Source of the DNA: Mesorhizobium tamadayense
GTDB taxonomy: Bacteria > Pseudomonadota > Alphaproteobacteria > Rhizobiales > Rhizobiaceae
Direction: 5' to 3'
Length of the DNA stretch: 64,000 nt
Assembly: GCF_003863365.1 (NCBI RefSeq)
Contig: NZ_RQXT01000014.1
Location: 59,516 to 123,515, forward strand
Within the stretch, counting starts at the first letter, position 1. The number at the start of each line of letters is the position of its first letter. Both the position numbers and the translations under genes were made by a program. Below, piece by piece: positions 37,704-46,585 of the stretch. Under the pieces are notes generated by a model, which worked only from the letters and a program-made list of their open reading frames with translations, searched no databases and was not told where the DNA came from.

Positions 37704-39323
37704 TTAGGCCTGCATTAAGTGGTCGAGACGCTCGGCCACGATCCGGTCGTCCGCGCGCAATTCCCTTGTCCACGGTCGCCGGCCCTTCAGCACGCCAGAT
37801 TCGTGCACTATCTGGGCGACATATTCCTCCTGTCGGTAGGCCATCACATGGATGCCAGAGACGCCCTCGACTTCCTTTACTTCGTTGATGATGTCAATGC
37901 AAAGCTGCTTGCCTTCCTTCTTCTGGTCGGCAGCGCCCTCGAGCCGTTTGATGACGGCATCGGGAATATGGACGCCGGGCACGTTGTTGCGCATCCAGCG
38001 CGCCGTATTGGCCGATGCAAGGGGTCCGACGCCGCACAGGATGAAGCACTGCTCGGTATAGCCGAGGTCACGTACACGCTGCATGTAGGTACGGAACATC
38101 GGCACGTCGAAGCAGTATTGACTCTGCGCGAACTGGGCGCCGGCGGCGATCTTCTTGCCCAGCCGGTAGGGGCGAAAATCATAGGGCGGCGCAAACGGAT
38201 TAATCGCGGCGCCAAGGAAGATCTGCGGAGGTGTGGTCAGCTTGCGACCGGAAAGGAACTTGCCGTTGTCGCGCATGATGCGGATCGTTTCGAGCAGGGA
38301 CATGCAGTCGAGGTCGAAAACCGGCTTTGCTCCCGGTTGGTCGCCGGCCTGTACGCCGTCGCCGGTCAGGCAGAGGATGTTGGCGATGCCCATGGCCGCG
38401 CCGCCGAGCACGTCGCCCTGGATGGCGATGCGGTTCCTGTCGCGGCAGGCGATTTGCATGATCGGCGCATAGCCCATTCGGGTCAGCAGCGCGCAGATGC
38501 CGACCGACGACACGTGGCAATTGGCGCCGGAGGCATCGACGGCGTTGATCGCGTCGACCCAGCCGTCGAAAACCTTGGCGCGGTAGTAGACATCTTCGGG
38601 ATCGGCGCTGTCCGGTGGGTTGAGTTCCGTCGTCACCGCGAATTCGCCGCGCCGCAGCACCCGCTCCAGTCTGCCGCGCGAGGAGTGGCCGGGCGGAGGG
38701 TCGTACTGCAGGTCGATGCCGGCGTGGTTTTCGTCGCGGAGTCTCATAGCGCTGGTACCTGCCTTTTCCTTGGCTGCCGCGGCTTGCGCGTTGACGCGCA
38801 GCCAGGCCGAGATTTCGCGCAGCGACTGGTCGACCGGCTTCTGCACGGCCATCATCGCGTCGCCGTGGACCATGTTGCGGGGCCATTCCCACGCCTTGCC
38901 CCAGACGCAGGGCATGTCGGGGCTCGACCTCGCAAATTGTTGTTGGCGTGCACGTCGCCGCAGGGTCCGTTGCAAAGCTGCTTCTGGCAGTTCCACGAAC
39001 AGGACATGCCGGTGACGACAAGATGCACTGGTCGCACGCGGTAGTGGGAAGCCCTTGACTCGCTTTTCGACGAACGTCACTGGCTTCTCGGCTCGACTGT
39101 AGCCCACTGCCTTCCGCAGCGGATGCAACAGCAGGAAAGCGTCAGCGAAGCGGGTATAGAACCATTCCAGGAAAACGCGAATACTTGACCGACCATAGCC
39201 GACCGAGTAGCGCCGGTGGACTCGCCGCTGCGGCGAGACGTCGTTCGGCTTGTAGTCAATCTTCGGCGCGGCCTTTCGCTCCAGTGTCGTCTGCGTGACA
39301 GGCCGCGGTTTCGGGTCAAGCAT
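37704..39323 (-). pseudogene. Methylenetetrahydrofolate reductase-like protein with a scrambled Cys-rich domain
   Basis: An open frame of 539 codons. The C-terminal two-thirds is a clean MTHFR-type barrel (FAVTTELNPPDSADPEDVYY, ANILCLTGDGVQAGDQPGAK, IHVMAYRQEEYVAQIV). The N-terminal part should be the zinc/Cys-rich MTHFR C-terminal-like domain, but between about 39050 and 38935 the open frame reads non-homologous residues. The expected CDQCILSS and GMSCSWNCQKQLCNGPCG lie in the two other frames. Several small indels that sum to zero keep the frame open while destroying the Cys cluster. The family belongs to C1 and betaine demethylation gene sets. The barrel might still fold, but the metal/cofactor domain is lost unless these are sequencing errors. 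Confidence 0.78.
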
Positions 39324-39533
39324 TTACGTGCCCCACCCCGCTTCACGAGCGCTTTCCGATCTGGTCGTCGTATTTCGCGTCGGGGTCGCGTGCGCCAATC
39401 CCGCATGGCGCACAATGTCGATCGCCTCGGTGAAGCGCAGCGGCAGCTCACGCTTGGCTCTATGGCGCCCCTTCCTGACGATCACCTGCGCGCGGGGAAT
39501 GTCGCGCCAGTAGACCATGATCAGATCGGCCAT
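39324..39533 (-). pseudogene. Virulence factor-family (PF13769-type) small protein, frameshifted
   Basis: From the ATG at 39533: MADLIMVYWRDIPRAQVIVR and KRELPLRFTEAIDIV. This short protein commonly precedes the MTHFR-like gene in alphaproteobacterial one-carbon clusters. After about residue 40 the frame is wrong; pieces of the expected end (ARDAD, YDDQIGK) are in another frame. Confidence 0.6.
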
Positions 39534-39747
39534 TGGCGCCTCGCATCTCGTTTTCGGGTTACACACGGCGGTAGGAACGTAAATGACCTGGCTCGCAGCC
39601 GAGCTTCTCGCCGGAGGGCGTCGCCGCCGCGCCGCGATGTACGACGTTTGGTTTCGAGCGCTTCTTGCACGGCAATACGAGACTCCAAGGAGCCTCATAT
39701 TGCGGATCGGATCGGACGAAACAACCTAGATAAGAATTGCGCTGCTG

Positions 39748-39766
39748 CGTAACTTTTAATTACGCA
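39748..39766. promoter_or_regulatory. GCGTAA-N7-TTACGC dyad, probable LysR operator (site 1)
   Basis: A perfect 6-bp inverted repeat with a 7-bp spacer (7 bp if the flanking T/A is counted), containing TAAC-N5-ATTA in the T-N11-A arrangement of LysR sites. It lies about 215 bp upstream of the minus-strand virulence-factor/MTHFR pair and just beyond the stop of the LysR gene. Confidence 0.6.
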
Positions 39767-39798
39767 CCATTTTCATTTCGGAATAACCTGCGGCTACG

Positions 39799-40725
39799 TC
39801 ATTGGGTGGTTACGACTTCCACAGGCGTAAGCTCCCTGAGGAGCCAATCCCTGAACTCTCTGACAGATTGAGAAGGAGTGGCACCATGCGGCTGGCACAA
39901 GAAATACATACCCTGTTGTATACGGGGCGCTTCGAGAGCCGGAACTAAAACCCCACCTTCAAGAAACTGCTCCATCAGAGGGGGGCCGAGCAGACCCACG
40001 CCCTGCCCGTCCAGCACCGCCTGCACAAAATTCACAAAGGAGTCATATGTGCTCATTCCCGTAGGGGGGGGCTCCAACATTCCAACTTGATGGAAATATG
40101 TTGTCCAAGACGAAGTGGAATCGACCGCAGCCTCGAATTCTAGAAGCGGAACACGGCACAGATCCACCAGGGACTTGAACGGCCCGTGGGTTGCAAGGAA
40201 GGTTCTACTGCAAAGCGGACTTACCCAATTCGGCAGCAACTCCGTGTTCACCGTTCCGGGCCACGACCCGGATCCGTAACGTATCGCGATATCCACGTCC
40301 GATGCTGCCAAGTTGATGATTTCTTGGCTGGCAAGTAGACGAAAATGAACATCAGGCTTTATGCGCTTGTACTTTCCAATAATCGGCATCAGCCAGTAGG
40401 TAGAGACACCTGCGGTCGTAGATATGCTGATGAAGTTCTCCGTGTTGGCGTTCGTCAGTGTATCAATTTCATCGAAGATGGACCGAAACGCACCGGAAAT
40501 TACGCGGGAAAGCCGCTTTCCAGACCGCGTCAGTTCCACATGGCTTTGCCCACGCACAAAGAGCGCTAAGCCCAGTTGGAGCTCCAGCTGCCTTACCTGC
40601 CGGGACACTGCTACACGGCTCACATTCAACTCTTTGGCCGCAGCCGTTAAACTGCTGCTTCGCGCCGCAGCCTCAAAGGCGAGCAGCGCTCTTGGTGAAG
40701 GGAAATATCGCAGCTTGCGAGCCAA
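39799..40725 (-). CDS. LysR-family transcriptional regulator (GcvA-like)
   Basis: 308 residues. The N-terminal winged HTH is ALLAFEAAARSSSLTAAAKE with VSRVAVSRQVRQLE; the effector domain shows the GcvA-type AASDVDIAIRYGSGSWPG. It starts with TTG at 40725 after GAGACAGG. It is divergent from the ABC transporter operon with a 110-bp gap containing a LysR-type dyad, so it very likely controls the transporter and itself. A second copy of the same dyad lies past its 3' end. The effector is unknown; betaine, proline or a C1 intermediate would fit the neighbours. Confidence 0.88.
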   Translation of the reverse strand: MARKLRYFPSPRALLAFEAAARSSSLTAAAKELNVSRVAVSRQVRQLELQLGLALFVRGQSHVELTRSGKRLSRVISGAFRSIFDEIDTLTNANTENFISISTTAGVSTYWLMPIIGKYKRIKPDVHFRLLASQEIINLAASDVDIAIRYGSGSWPGTVNTELLPNWVSPLCSRTFLATHGPFKSLVDLCRVPLLEFEAAVDSTSSWTTYFHQVGMLEPPPTGMSTYDSFVNFVQAVLDGQGVGLLGPPLMEQFLEGGVLVPALEAPRIQQGMYFLCQPHGATPSQSVREFRDWLLRELTPVEVVTTQ

Positions 40726-40758
40726 GTCCTGTCTCCGAAATCATCAATCTGACGTGCA

Positions 40759-40777
40759 GCGTAACATCTGGTTACGC
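40759..40777. promoter_or_regulatory. GCGTAA-N7-TTACGC dyad, probable LysR operator (site 2)
   Basis: It has the same half-sites and the same 7-bp spacing as site 1, extended here to GCGTAAC-N5-GTTACGC. It contains TAACATCTGGTTA, a textbook T-N11-A LysR box. It sits between the divergent lysR and transporter genes. Confidence 0.75.
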
Positions 40778-40835
40778 GCGGTGCTACTTTTTTTGCGTTT
40801 GAAACGGTGACATGGCGTGCAAGCGTTGATTAGCC

Positions 40836-41897
40836 ATGAGCCAGGGGGAATTTTTGATTACGCACACACAGGGCAGGAAAATCATTGAGTGCCGAAACCT
40901 GTGGAAGATTTTTGGCAAGCGCCCCGCCGAGGCTCTGAAGGCTGCGCAAGCGGCAAACGTCTGCAAGCACGAAGTTCTCGAAAGGTTTGGCTGCGTGATC
41001 GGAGTCGCTGACGCGAGCTTTACGGTACGCGAACAAGAGGTTTTCTGCATAATGGGACTTTCCGGTTCGGGGAAGTCCACAATCGTCCGTCACATCAACC
41101 GGCTGATTGAACCAACCGCTGGGCTCGTCATCGTGTCCGGGCAGGACGTGATGTCCCTCACGGATAGGGCGTTGCGAGAACTACGCGCCCGCAAAATCGG
41201 TATGGTGTTCCAGCACGTTGCTCTCTGGCCACACAAATCGATCGCGCAGAACGTATCCTTCCCCATGGAAATACAAGGAAAAGACATGGCAACTGCGGCG
41301 GGCGCAGCAGAAGAGGCTCTTTCGCGCGTTGGATTGTCAGGTTGGGGACAACGCTATCCCGATGAACTTTCGGGAGGAATGCAGCAGCGCGTGGGTCTGG
41401 CACGAGCCATGGCGGCTGATCCCGAAATCCTTCTTATGGATGAGCCTTTTAGCGCGCTCGATCCGCTTATCCGCCGCGACCTGCAGAACGAGTTTCTGCG
41501 CCTGTCTCGGGAAACCCTGAAGACCACCGTCTTTATAACCCACGATTTGGAAGAAGCCATGCGCATCGGCCACCGCATTGCAGTTATGAAAGACGGTCGC
41601 ATCGAGCAGATTGGCACCCCCGAGGACATCGTGCTGCGCCCGGAGACTGATTATGTTGCACGTTTCGTGAGTTCAATTTCCACGCTGAAGTTCCTTACGG
41701 CGTTGGAGATCTTGAGACAAGGCGAAGTAGCTGGCGACATGCCAATACGCGGTCCGCGGACTCCTCTTCCCGAGCTGCTGGCGGTGCTGACCGCGGGTGC
41801 TTCCCACGTAGTAATCCAGGATGGAGATGGGGTGCTTGGCCGGGTAGGCGCGGCGGAAGTGATTTCCGCGCTCCAAACGGATCTGAAACGAGGCTGA
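40836..41897 (+). CDS. proV: Glycine betaine/proline ABC transporter, ATP-binding subunit
   Basis: 353 residues, OpuAA/ProV family. An N-terminal extension before the Walker A (with HEVLERFGCVIGVADAS) is typical of ProV. Walker A is GLSGSGKST, the signature LSGGMQQRVGLARA, Walker B ILLMDEPFSALD, switch His VFITHDLEE. The C-terminal CBS-like region is shortened. First gene of a four-gene operon; three bases separate it from the permease start. It energises uptake across the inner membrane. Confidence 0.92.
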   Translation: MSQGEFLITHTQGRKIIECRNLWKIFGKRPAEALKAAQAANVCKHEVLERFGCVIGVADASFTVREQEVFCIMGLSGSGKSTIVRHINRLIEPTAGLVIVSGQDVMSLTDRALRELRARKIGMVFQHVALWPHKSIAQNVSFPMEIQGKDMATAAGAAEEALSRVGLSGWGQRYPDELSGGMQQRVGLARAMAADPEILLMDEPFSALDPLIRRDLQNEFLRLSRETLKTTVFITHDLEEAMRIGHRIAVMKDGRIEQIGTPEDIVLRPETDYVARFVSSISTLKFLTALEILRQGEVAGDMPIRGPRTPLPELLAVLTAGASHVVIQDGDGVLGRVGAAEVISALQTDLKRG

Positions 41898-41900
41898 GAC

Positions 41901-42773
41901 GTGGATATATTGCTCAACCCCTTCCATCATTTCACAATACCCTTTGGGTATTGGGCAGCGAATTTCATCGGTCTAGTGGTGGATAGGAGTCGCGACACTC
42001 TAATCGCTGCAAAATTTCCAGTACATGTCTTCCTCGAAGCAATTCGCGATTTTTTGTTATCAGTGCCGCCAAGTCTTGGCCTTTTGGTTGTCACGGCCGC
42101 AGGTTATCTGCTCGGCGGGGTGAGGCTCGCTGCTTTGGGGTTCTTCTGCCTGGTGGGGGTAGGGCTGATCGGGATGTGGAGCGATGCGATGATGACGTTG
42201 GCTATCGTACTCGTGGCCGTAGTGATTTCCGTCATCATCGGCTTGCCACTCGGCATTCTCGCTGCCCGCAGTGAGACGCTGTATCGGCTTATGCGCCCAG
42301 TTCTGGATCTCATGCAGGCAACTCCTTCCTTCGTTTTCCTAGTGCCCGTCGTGATGCTATTCGGAATAGGTGACGCGCCTGGCGTGATCGTAACATGTCT
42401 TTTTGCCATCGCGCCCCTTATCAGACTTACCAACCTCGGTATACGGCAAGTACGAGCGGACCTGGTGGAGGCCGCGCGGGCGTTCGGAGCAAGTGAGCTG
42501 CGAGTGCTCTATGATATCCAACTGCCACTCGCCCGGCCTACCATTCTGGCGGGCCTTAACCAGACCGTCCTGTCGTCATTGTCCATGGCGGTGGTAGCCT
42601 CGATGATTTCGGTAGCGGGGCTCGGGCGGGTAGTTCTCGAAGGAATAGGACGGCTCGATTTCGGCAGAGCGACCGTCGGTGGATTGGGCATCGTGCTGAC
42701 TGCGATACTGGTGGATCGGTACGTACAGGGGCTGGGCGCGGTGCGTCCCCAGCTCGCGCGGGGGAGCGCTTGA
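41901..42773 (+). CDS. proW: Glycine betaine/proline ABC transporter permease 1
   Basis: 290 residues with about six membrane segments. The EAA coupling loop is VEAARAFGASELRVLYDIQL. It starts with GTG at 41901, three bases after the ATPase stop, and its stop overlaps the next permease start (TGATG). Having two ProW-like permeases instead of one suggests a heterodimeric channel. Confidence 0.9.
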   Translation: MDILLNPFHHFTIPFGYWAANFIGLVVDRSRDTLIAAKFPVHVFLEAIRDFLLSVPPSLGLLVVTAAGYLLGGVRLAALGFFCLVGVGLIGMWSDAMMTLAIVLVAVVISVIIGLPLGILAARSETLYRLMRPVLDLMQATPSFVFLVPVVMLFGIGDAPGVIVTCLFAIAPLIRLTNLGIRQVRADLVEAARAFGASELRVLYDIQLPLARPTILAGLNQTVLSSLSMAVVASMISVAGLGRVVLEGIGRLDFGRATVGGLGIVLTAILVDRYVQGLGAVRPQLARGSA

Positions 42774-43699
42774 TGGACGCGTCGGCTCTCATGGACCCTT
42801 TCGCGTCAGTTCACCTGCCGCTCGCTGATATGGCCAATGACTTCATGCGTTGGTTCACGTCGAATTTGCGAGGAGTTTTCCAGGTAGCCAAGGTACCTGT
42901 CGAGTGGGGGCTTGATCTGACGGAGCATGGATTGCGCAGGGCACCCCAGACACTTGTAATCCTAAGCCTTGCCCTTTTTGCATGGCAGGTCGTGGGGCTT
43001 CGGGTGGCTGCAATAAGTGTTTGCGCGATGACCACGATTGGGCTCATCGGGGCCTGGGATGAGGCAATGACAACGCTCGCGGTGCTTATGACTGCCGTGG
43101 TTCTGGTTACCATCGTTGGACTACCGCTGGGGATACTCTGTTCGCGTTCAGAAAGACTATGGAGCGTCGTCCGGCCGAGCCTCGATTTTATGCAGACGAT
43201 CCCTTCCTTCACCTATCTCGTTCCAGTCATCCTCCTCTTTGGCATCGGCAACGTGTCCGGCGTCATAATCACCGCTTTTTACAGTATGCCACCACTCGTT
43301 CGGCTAACGAACTTGGGCTTGCGGGAAGTCGATCCTCAGCTTGTCGAAGCAGCAGACGCGTTCGGCGTTCTGCCACTGAAGCGACTTTGGTCCATTGATC
43401 TGCCACTTGCCCGGCCCAGGATCATGGCAGGGATAAATCAAACAGTGATGCTTTCGCTAGCGATGAGCGTGGTGACTTCGATGATCTCGGTCGCGGGTCT
43501 TGGGCAAGTGGTACTGACCGGAATAAGTCAACTTGATCTCGGCCGCGCCATCGTCGGCGGTCTCAGCATCGTATTGATGGCGATCACGATCGATCGGATT
43601 ACGCAGGGCTTTGGACTAACGCGTCGCGATCGTGGGAACAAGGACCTTTGGGAGCAGGGTCCCATTGGATGGCTCCGCGGATTGCGTAGTCAGAACTGA
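42773..43699 (+). CDS. proW: Glycine betaine/proline ABC transporter permease 2
   Basis: 308 residues, paralogous to the preceding permease, with EAADAFGVLPLKRLWSIDLP as the coupling loop and the shared VASMISVAGLG-type motif (VTSMISVAGLGQVVL). The ATG at 42773 overlaps the upstream stop; a TTG one codon earlier is also possible. The tandem pair probably arose by duplication. Confidence 0.9.
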   Translation: MDASALMDPFASVHLPLADMANDFMRWFTSNLRGVFQVAKVPVEWGLDLTEHGLRRAPQTLVILSLALFAWQVVGLRVAAISVCAMTTIGLIGAWDEAMTTLAVLMTAVVLVTIVGLPLGILCSRSERLWSVVRPSLDFMQTIPSFTYLVPVILLFGIGNVSGVIITAFYSMPPLVRLTNLGLREVDPQLVEAADAFGVLPLKRLWSIDLPLARPRIMAGINQTVMLSLAMSVVTSMISVAGLGQVVLTGISQLDLGRAIVGGLSIVLMAITIDRITQGFGLTRRDRGNKDLWEQGPIGWLRGLRSQN

Positions 43700-43728
43700 G
43701 TGGAACATTCAAAAAGGGAGGAAGCACA

Positions 43729-44697
43729 ATGCGCACAAAACTGCTCTTGACGATGGCAGCTATGATACTTGCCACGCCGGCGGCTCAAGCCGAGACTGTA
43801 CGGCCGATCGGCTCCGGGCAGCTCGGCCATCAAATCATCTATGATGTGATCGAGGCGGGCCTGACCCAACTCGGTTATCAGAACGGTGAGATGCTGACGG
43901 GAACCTATCCGGTAATCAACCTATCCGTTGCCCAAGGCGATGCCGACTATAGTGCGGTTTACTGGAAGCCTCTTCAAGATCAATTCTTCGCACAGGCGGG
44001 CGGCGACGACAAATTGCTGCTGGCAGGACCACTGTACACCGGGGCCATGCAAGGATATTTTATCGACAAAGCCACGGCCGATGCACATCACATCACCTTG
44101 CTCGACCAGATGAAAGATCCTGCGATCGCAGCTTTGTTCGACACCGACGGCGACGGGAAGGCCAATCTTATCGGATGCAACCCTGGTTGGGGCTGCGAGG
44201 CGGTGATCGAACACCAGCTGGACGCTTATGGCCTGCGCGACCATATCAACCACGATAAGGGTGAGTACTTCGCGCTGATAGCCAACGCCATAGAAAACTA
44301 TAAGCACGGCAAACCGATTTTCTACACTGACTGGCAACCCGAGTGGACAAACGCGGTACTGGTTCCAGACAAGGACGTAGTGTTTCTCAACGTCCCCTTC
44401 TCATCCCTTCCCGGCGTAGAGAACGCTAATACTAAGTGGAAGGATGGGCGCGACCCGGGCTTCGCGTACAACGACAACTACATCCTGGTCAACAAGAAGT
44501 TCGCTGAAGCCAATCCCAAGGCTTGGACCTTTTTTAATGGATTGCGCATGCCGATAGAAGATCTGAACGCGGTGATGTACCGCATAAACTCTGGCGAGAA
44601 AAGTCCGGAGCAGATCGAAGCTATTGCTAAAGAATGGATCGCCAAACACCAGGCAGAATGGGACGCGCTGATAGCAAAGGCGAAGTCAGCCAGCTGA
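43729..44697 (+). CDS. proX: Glycine betaine/proline periplasmic binding protein
   Basis: 322 residues with a Sec signal peptide (cleavage likely after AAQA, about residue 21). It is strongly like E. coli ProX: GCNPGWGCEAVIEHQL with its two Cys, IFYTDWQPEWTN (aromatic betaine-binding residues), and VFLNVPFSSLPG. It delivers quaternary amines or proline to the permease pair. The start follows GGGAGGAAG. Last gene of the operon; a hairpin follows. Confidence 0.93.
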   Translation: MRTKLLLTMAAMILATPAAQAETVRPIGSGQLGHQIIYDVIEAGLTQLGYQNGEMLTGTYPVINLSVAQGDADYSAVYWKPLQDQFFAQAGGDDKLLLAGPLYTGAMQGYFIDKATADAHHITLLDQMKDPAIAALFDTDGDGKANLIGCNPGWGCEAVIEHQLDAYGLRDHINHDKGEYFALIANAIENYKHGKPIFYTDWQPEWTNAVLVPDKDVVFLNVPFSSLPGVENANTKWKDGRDPGFAYNDNYILVNKKFAEANPKAWTFFNGLRMPIEDLNAVMYRINSGEKSPEQIEAIAKEWIAKHQAEWDALIAKAKSAS

Positions 44698-44726
44698 TAG
44701 GAAGGCTCCCGCGGTTTAGCGTATGA

Positions 44727-44760
44727 GGTCTCCGATTTTCTTTTTTTCAAATCGGGGACC
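44727..44760 (+). terminator. Hairpin after proX
   Basis: GGTCTCCGATTT and AAATCGGGGACC form a 12-bp stem (one G-T pair) around a T-rich loop, 30 bp after the proX stop. There is no T-run after it, so Rho-independent action is uncertain; it could also be an mRNA-stabilising hairpin. Confidence 0.6.
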
Positions 44761-45177
44761 GCATGCTGAAGTCTGAGGGGCGGCAGGTTCATAGCCTGGC
44801 GCATTGACGAACTGATTGCGATGAGGGGTGGCGGCCACAACACCAGAGCCGGCGCGGCCCCCCCGAGTCTGCGAAACTCTTTCGAGTGATAGCTATGAAC
44901 TGCATCGCCAAAGCAAATCCGACGGTCCATTGTCCCGGCGGGACCTTATCCACAAATGCGGTTGCTTTCCACTTGGGTGGGCGAGACCTGCGTGCGAGGC
45001 GCCCAATATGAAGATCACTGACACGGCGGCTTCGACGTCCTGGTCATCGCAGCGATGGGGATATGCCATTCGCAGCAAGGTGGGGAACATCGAAGCCCAT
45101 TTCATTGTAGAAGCCGTTAAAGGCCCGTTCACGTTCGGGGCCTGTATATCCGGCTCTTCGCACAATTACGGACCCTA
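44761..45177. other. Intergenic region upstream of the GlxA regulator
   Basis: About 415 bp with no supported gene. It should contain the promoter of the regulator. Confidence 0.4.
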
Positions 45178-46236
45178 ATGAACGCGCCCTTCAGCCCTAA
45201 TGCGATGACGGCCTTTGCCCACGCCGATGACCCTGCAGAGGCAGGGCAGCTGTTACATATTGCTGTTTTGGCGCTGCCGGGATTTTCGCATCTTGCACTT
45301 CACGCCTACATCGAACCGTTGCGGATCGCGAATGCCTTGGCGAAGGAGCCACTTTTTCGATGGCAGGTTGTTGGAATGGACAGTCAGGCTGTCATCGGCG
45401 CAAATGGGCTGTCAATTTCGGTCGACGCGACCATTGAGGCGCTGAATGCCCTCGGCTCCGAAAGGGCAGGACCAAATCAGCTTGTGATCGTGGCTGGCGA
45501 GCCTGTCGATAGGCAGTCCACACCGGACCTAAACGGATTTCTGCGAACCATCGCCAGGCGTGGCGTTGCCATATCCGCTATCGGCACAGCAACGTGGCTG
45601 CTGGCCCAAGCGGGGCTGCTGGCGGACAGTCGCTGCACGATTCACTGGTCGAGGCTCGCCGCGTTCTCGGAAGTGTTCCGCAAGCCGCGTATTCGCGACT
45701 CCCTGTTCGTGAAGGATGGCCAGTATTCAACCTGTGCTGGGGAGTTGGCGGCATTCGATCTCGCTGTGGACCTTGTAGCCACCCATGCAGGAGCCTTCAT
45801 CGCACAGGAAGTCTGCAGGCACGCAACAGTGGCAGGGCAGCGCTCCGGTTCGAACCGTCAGACAGGCCCCTCGGGCATTGCGTTCACTGGCGTGAGCGAA
45901 AGCCTCATCGCCGCAATCAGGATCATGGAGGAGAATATAGAGTTTCCAATCTCGATGATCGAACTCTCGGGGCGCGTCGGCGTTTCAAGACGCCAGCTCG
46001 AACGACTGTTTGCGACATGCCTGGGTGTCCCGCCCGCCAAGCACTATCTCCAGCTTAGGATCGATCACGCAAAGCGGTTGATCGAAGGCACGCGGCTGCC
46101 TATGGTCGATATAGCGTTTGCGAGCGGCTTCGTGTCGGCATCGCACTTCTCGAAATGCTTTAGAGCCATTCACCGGATTTCCCCACAGCAACTTCGATTG
46201 ACTGTGCCAGCCTGGGTGGGTCGAGGCATTGGCTGA
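45178..46236 (+). CDS. GlxA-family AraC transcriptional regulator
   Basis: 352 residues: an N-terminal DJ-1/PfpI (GATase1-like) domain (LPGFSHLALHAYIEPLRIAN) and a C-terminal AraC double HTH (MIELSGRVGVSRRQLERLF, DIAFASGFVSASHFSKCFR). This architecture is that of GbdR, SouR and related regulators of glycine betaine, dimethylglycine and sarcosine metabolism in Pseudomonas. Its position just after the betaine transporter and the presence of soxBDAG downstream support a similar role (inference). Confidence 0.88.
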   Translation: MNAPFSPNAMTAFAHADDPAEAGQLLHIAVLALPGFSHLALHAYIEPLRIANALAKEPLFRWQVVGMDSQAVIGANGLSISVDATIEALNALGSERAGPNQLVIVAGEPVDRQSTPDLNGFLRTIARRGVAISAIGTATWLLAQAGLLADSRCTIHWSRLAAFSEVFRKPRIRDSLFVKDGQYSTCAGELAAFDLAVDLVATHAGAFIAQEVCRHATVAGQRSGSNRQTGPSGIAFTGVSESLIAAIRIMEENIEFPISMIELSGRVGVSRRQLERLFATCLGVPPAKHYLQLRIDHAKRLIEGTRLPMVDIAFASGFVSASHFSKCFRAIHRISPQQLRLTVPAWVGRGIG

Positions 46237-46398
46237 TGCGTCAGCCCCGGTTTGCTGCTGTCCCGAGGCGAAATTCGGCCGATCGATACTGCCCGGCGTC
46301 ACAACATTTATCGGGCCTCGCTCGAACGAGTAGGCACGCAAAGGCGCATCCGACGCCTCTGTCCAGTCGCCGCGCGGCAGCGAAGTTCGCGCGGCGCG

Positions 46399-46437
46399 CC
46401 CTGCCGGTGTTCCTCCCCGCCGGCAGGGTTCTTTCTT
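46399..46437. terminator. Rho-independent terminator
   Basis: CCCTGCCGG and CCGGCAGGG form a perfect 9-bp stem with a 12-base loop, followed by TTCTTTCTT. It lies between the convergent GlxA regulator and aminotransferase genes and best fits termination of the former. Confidence 0.7.
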
Positions 46438-46585
46438 CAAAGCACTGGATGGGGGAACTGAGAACTGAGCGCGTGTGCACCGTCATCTCGATCAGCGGTG
46501 ACCCTGCCCTGCGTGCCAATGCTGCGCGCCCGTAGCGGCTCGTACGTATCCCGGTGACGCCAGACCGGGGGGATACGCTCGAACC

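Noticed and set aside
37719..39044. Long plus-strand open frame (441 codons) opposite the MTHFR-like gene
   Set aside because: It is the antisense shadow of a high-GC gene; its translation has no recognisable domain.
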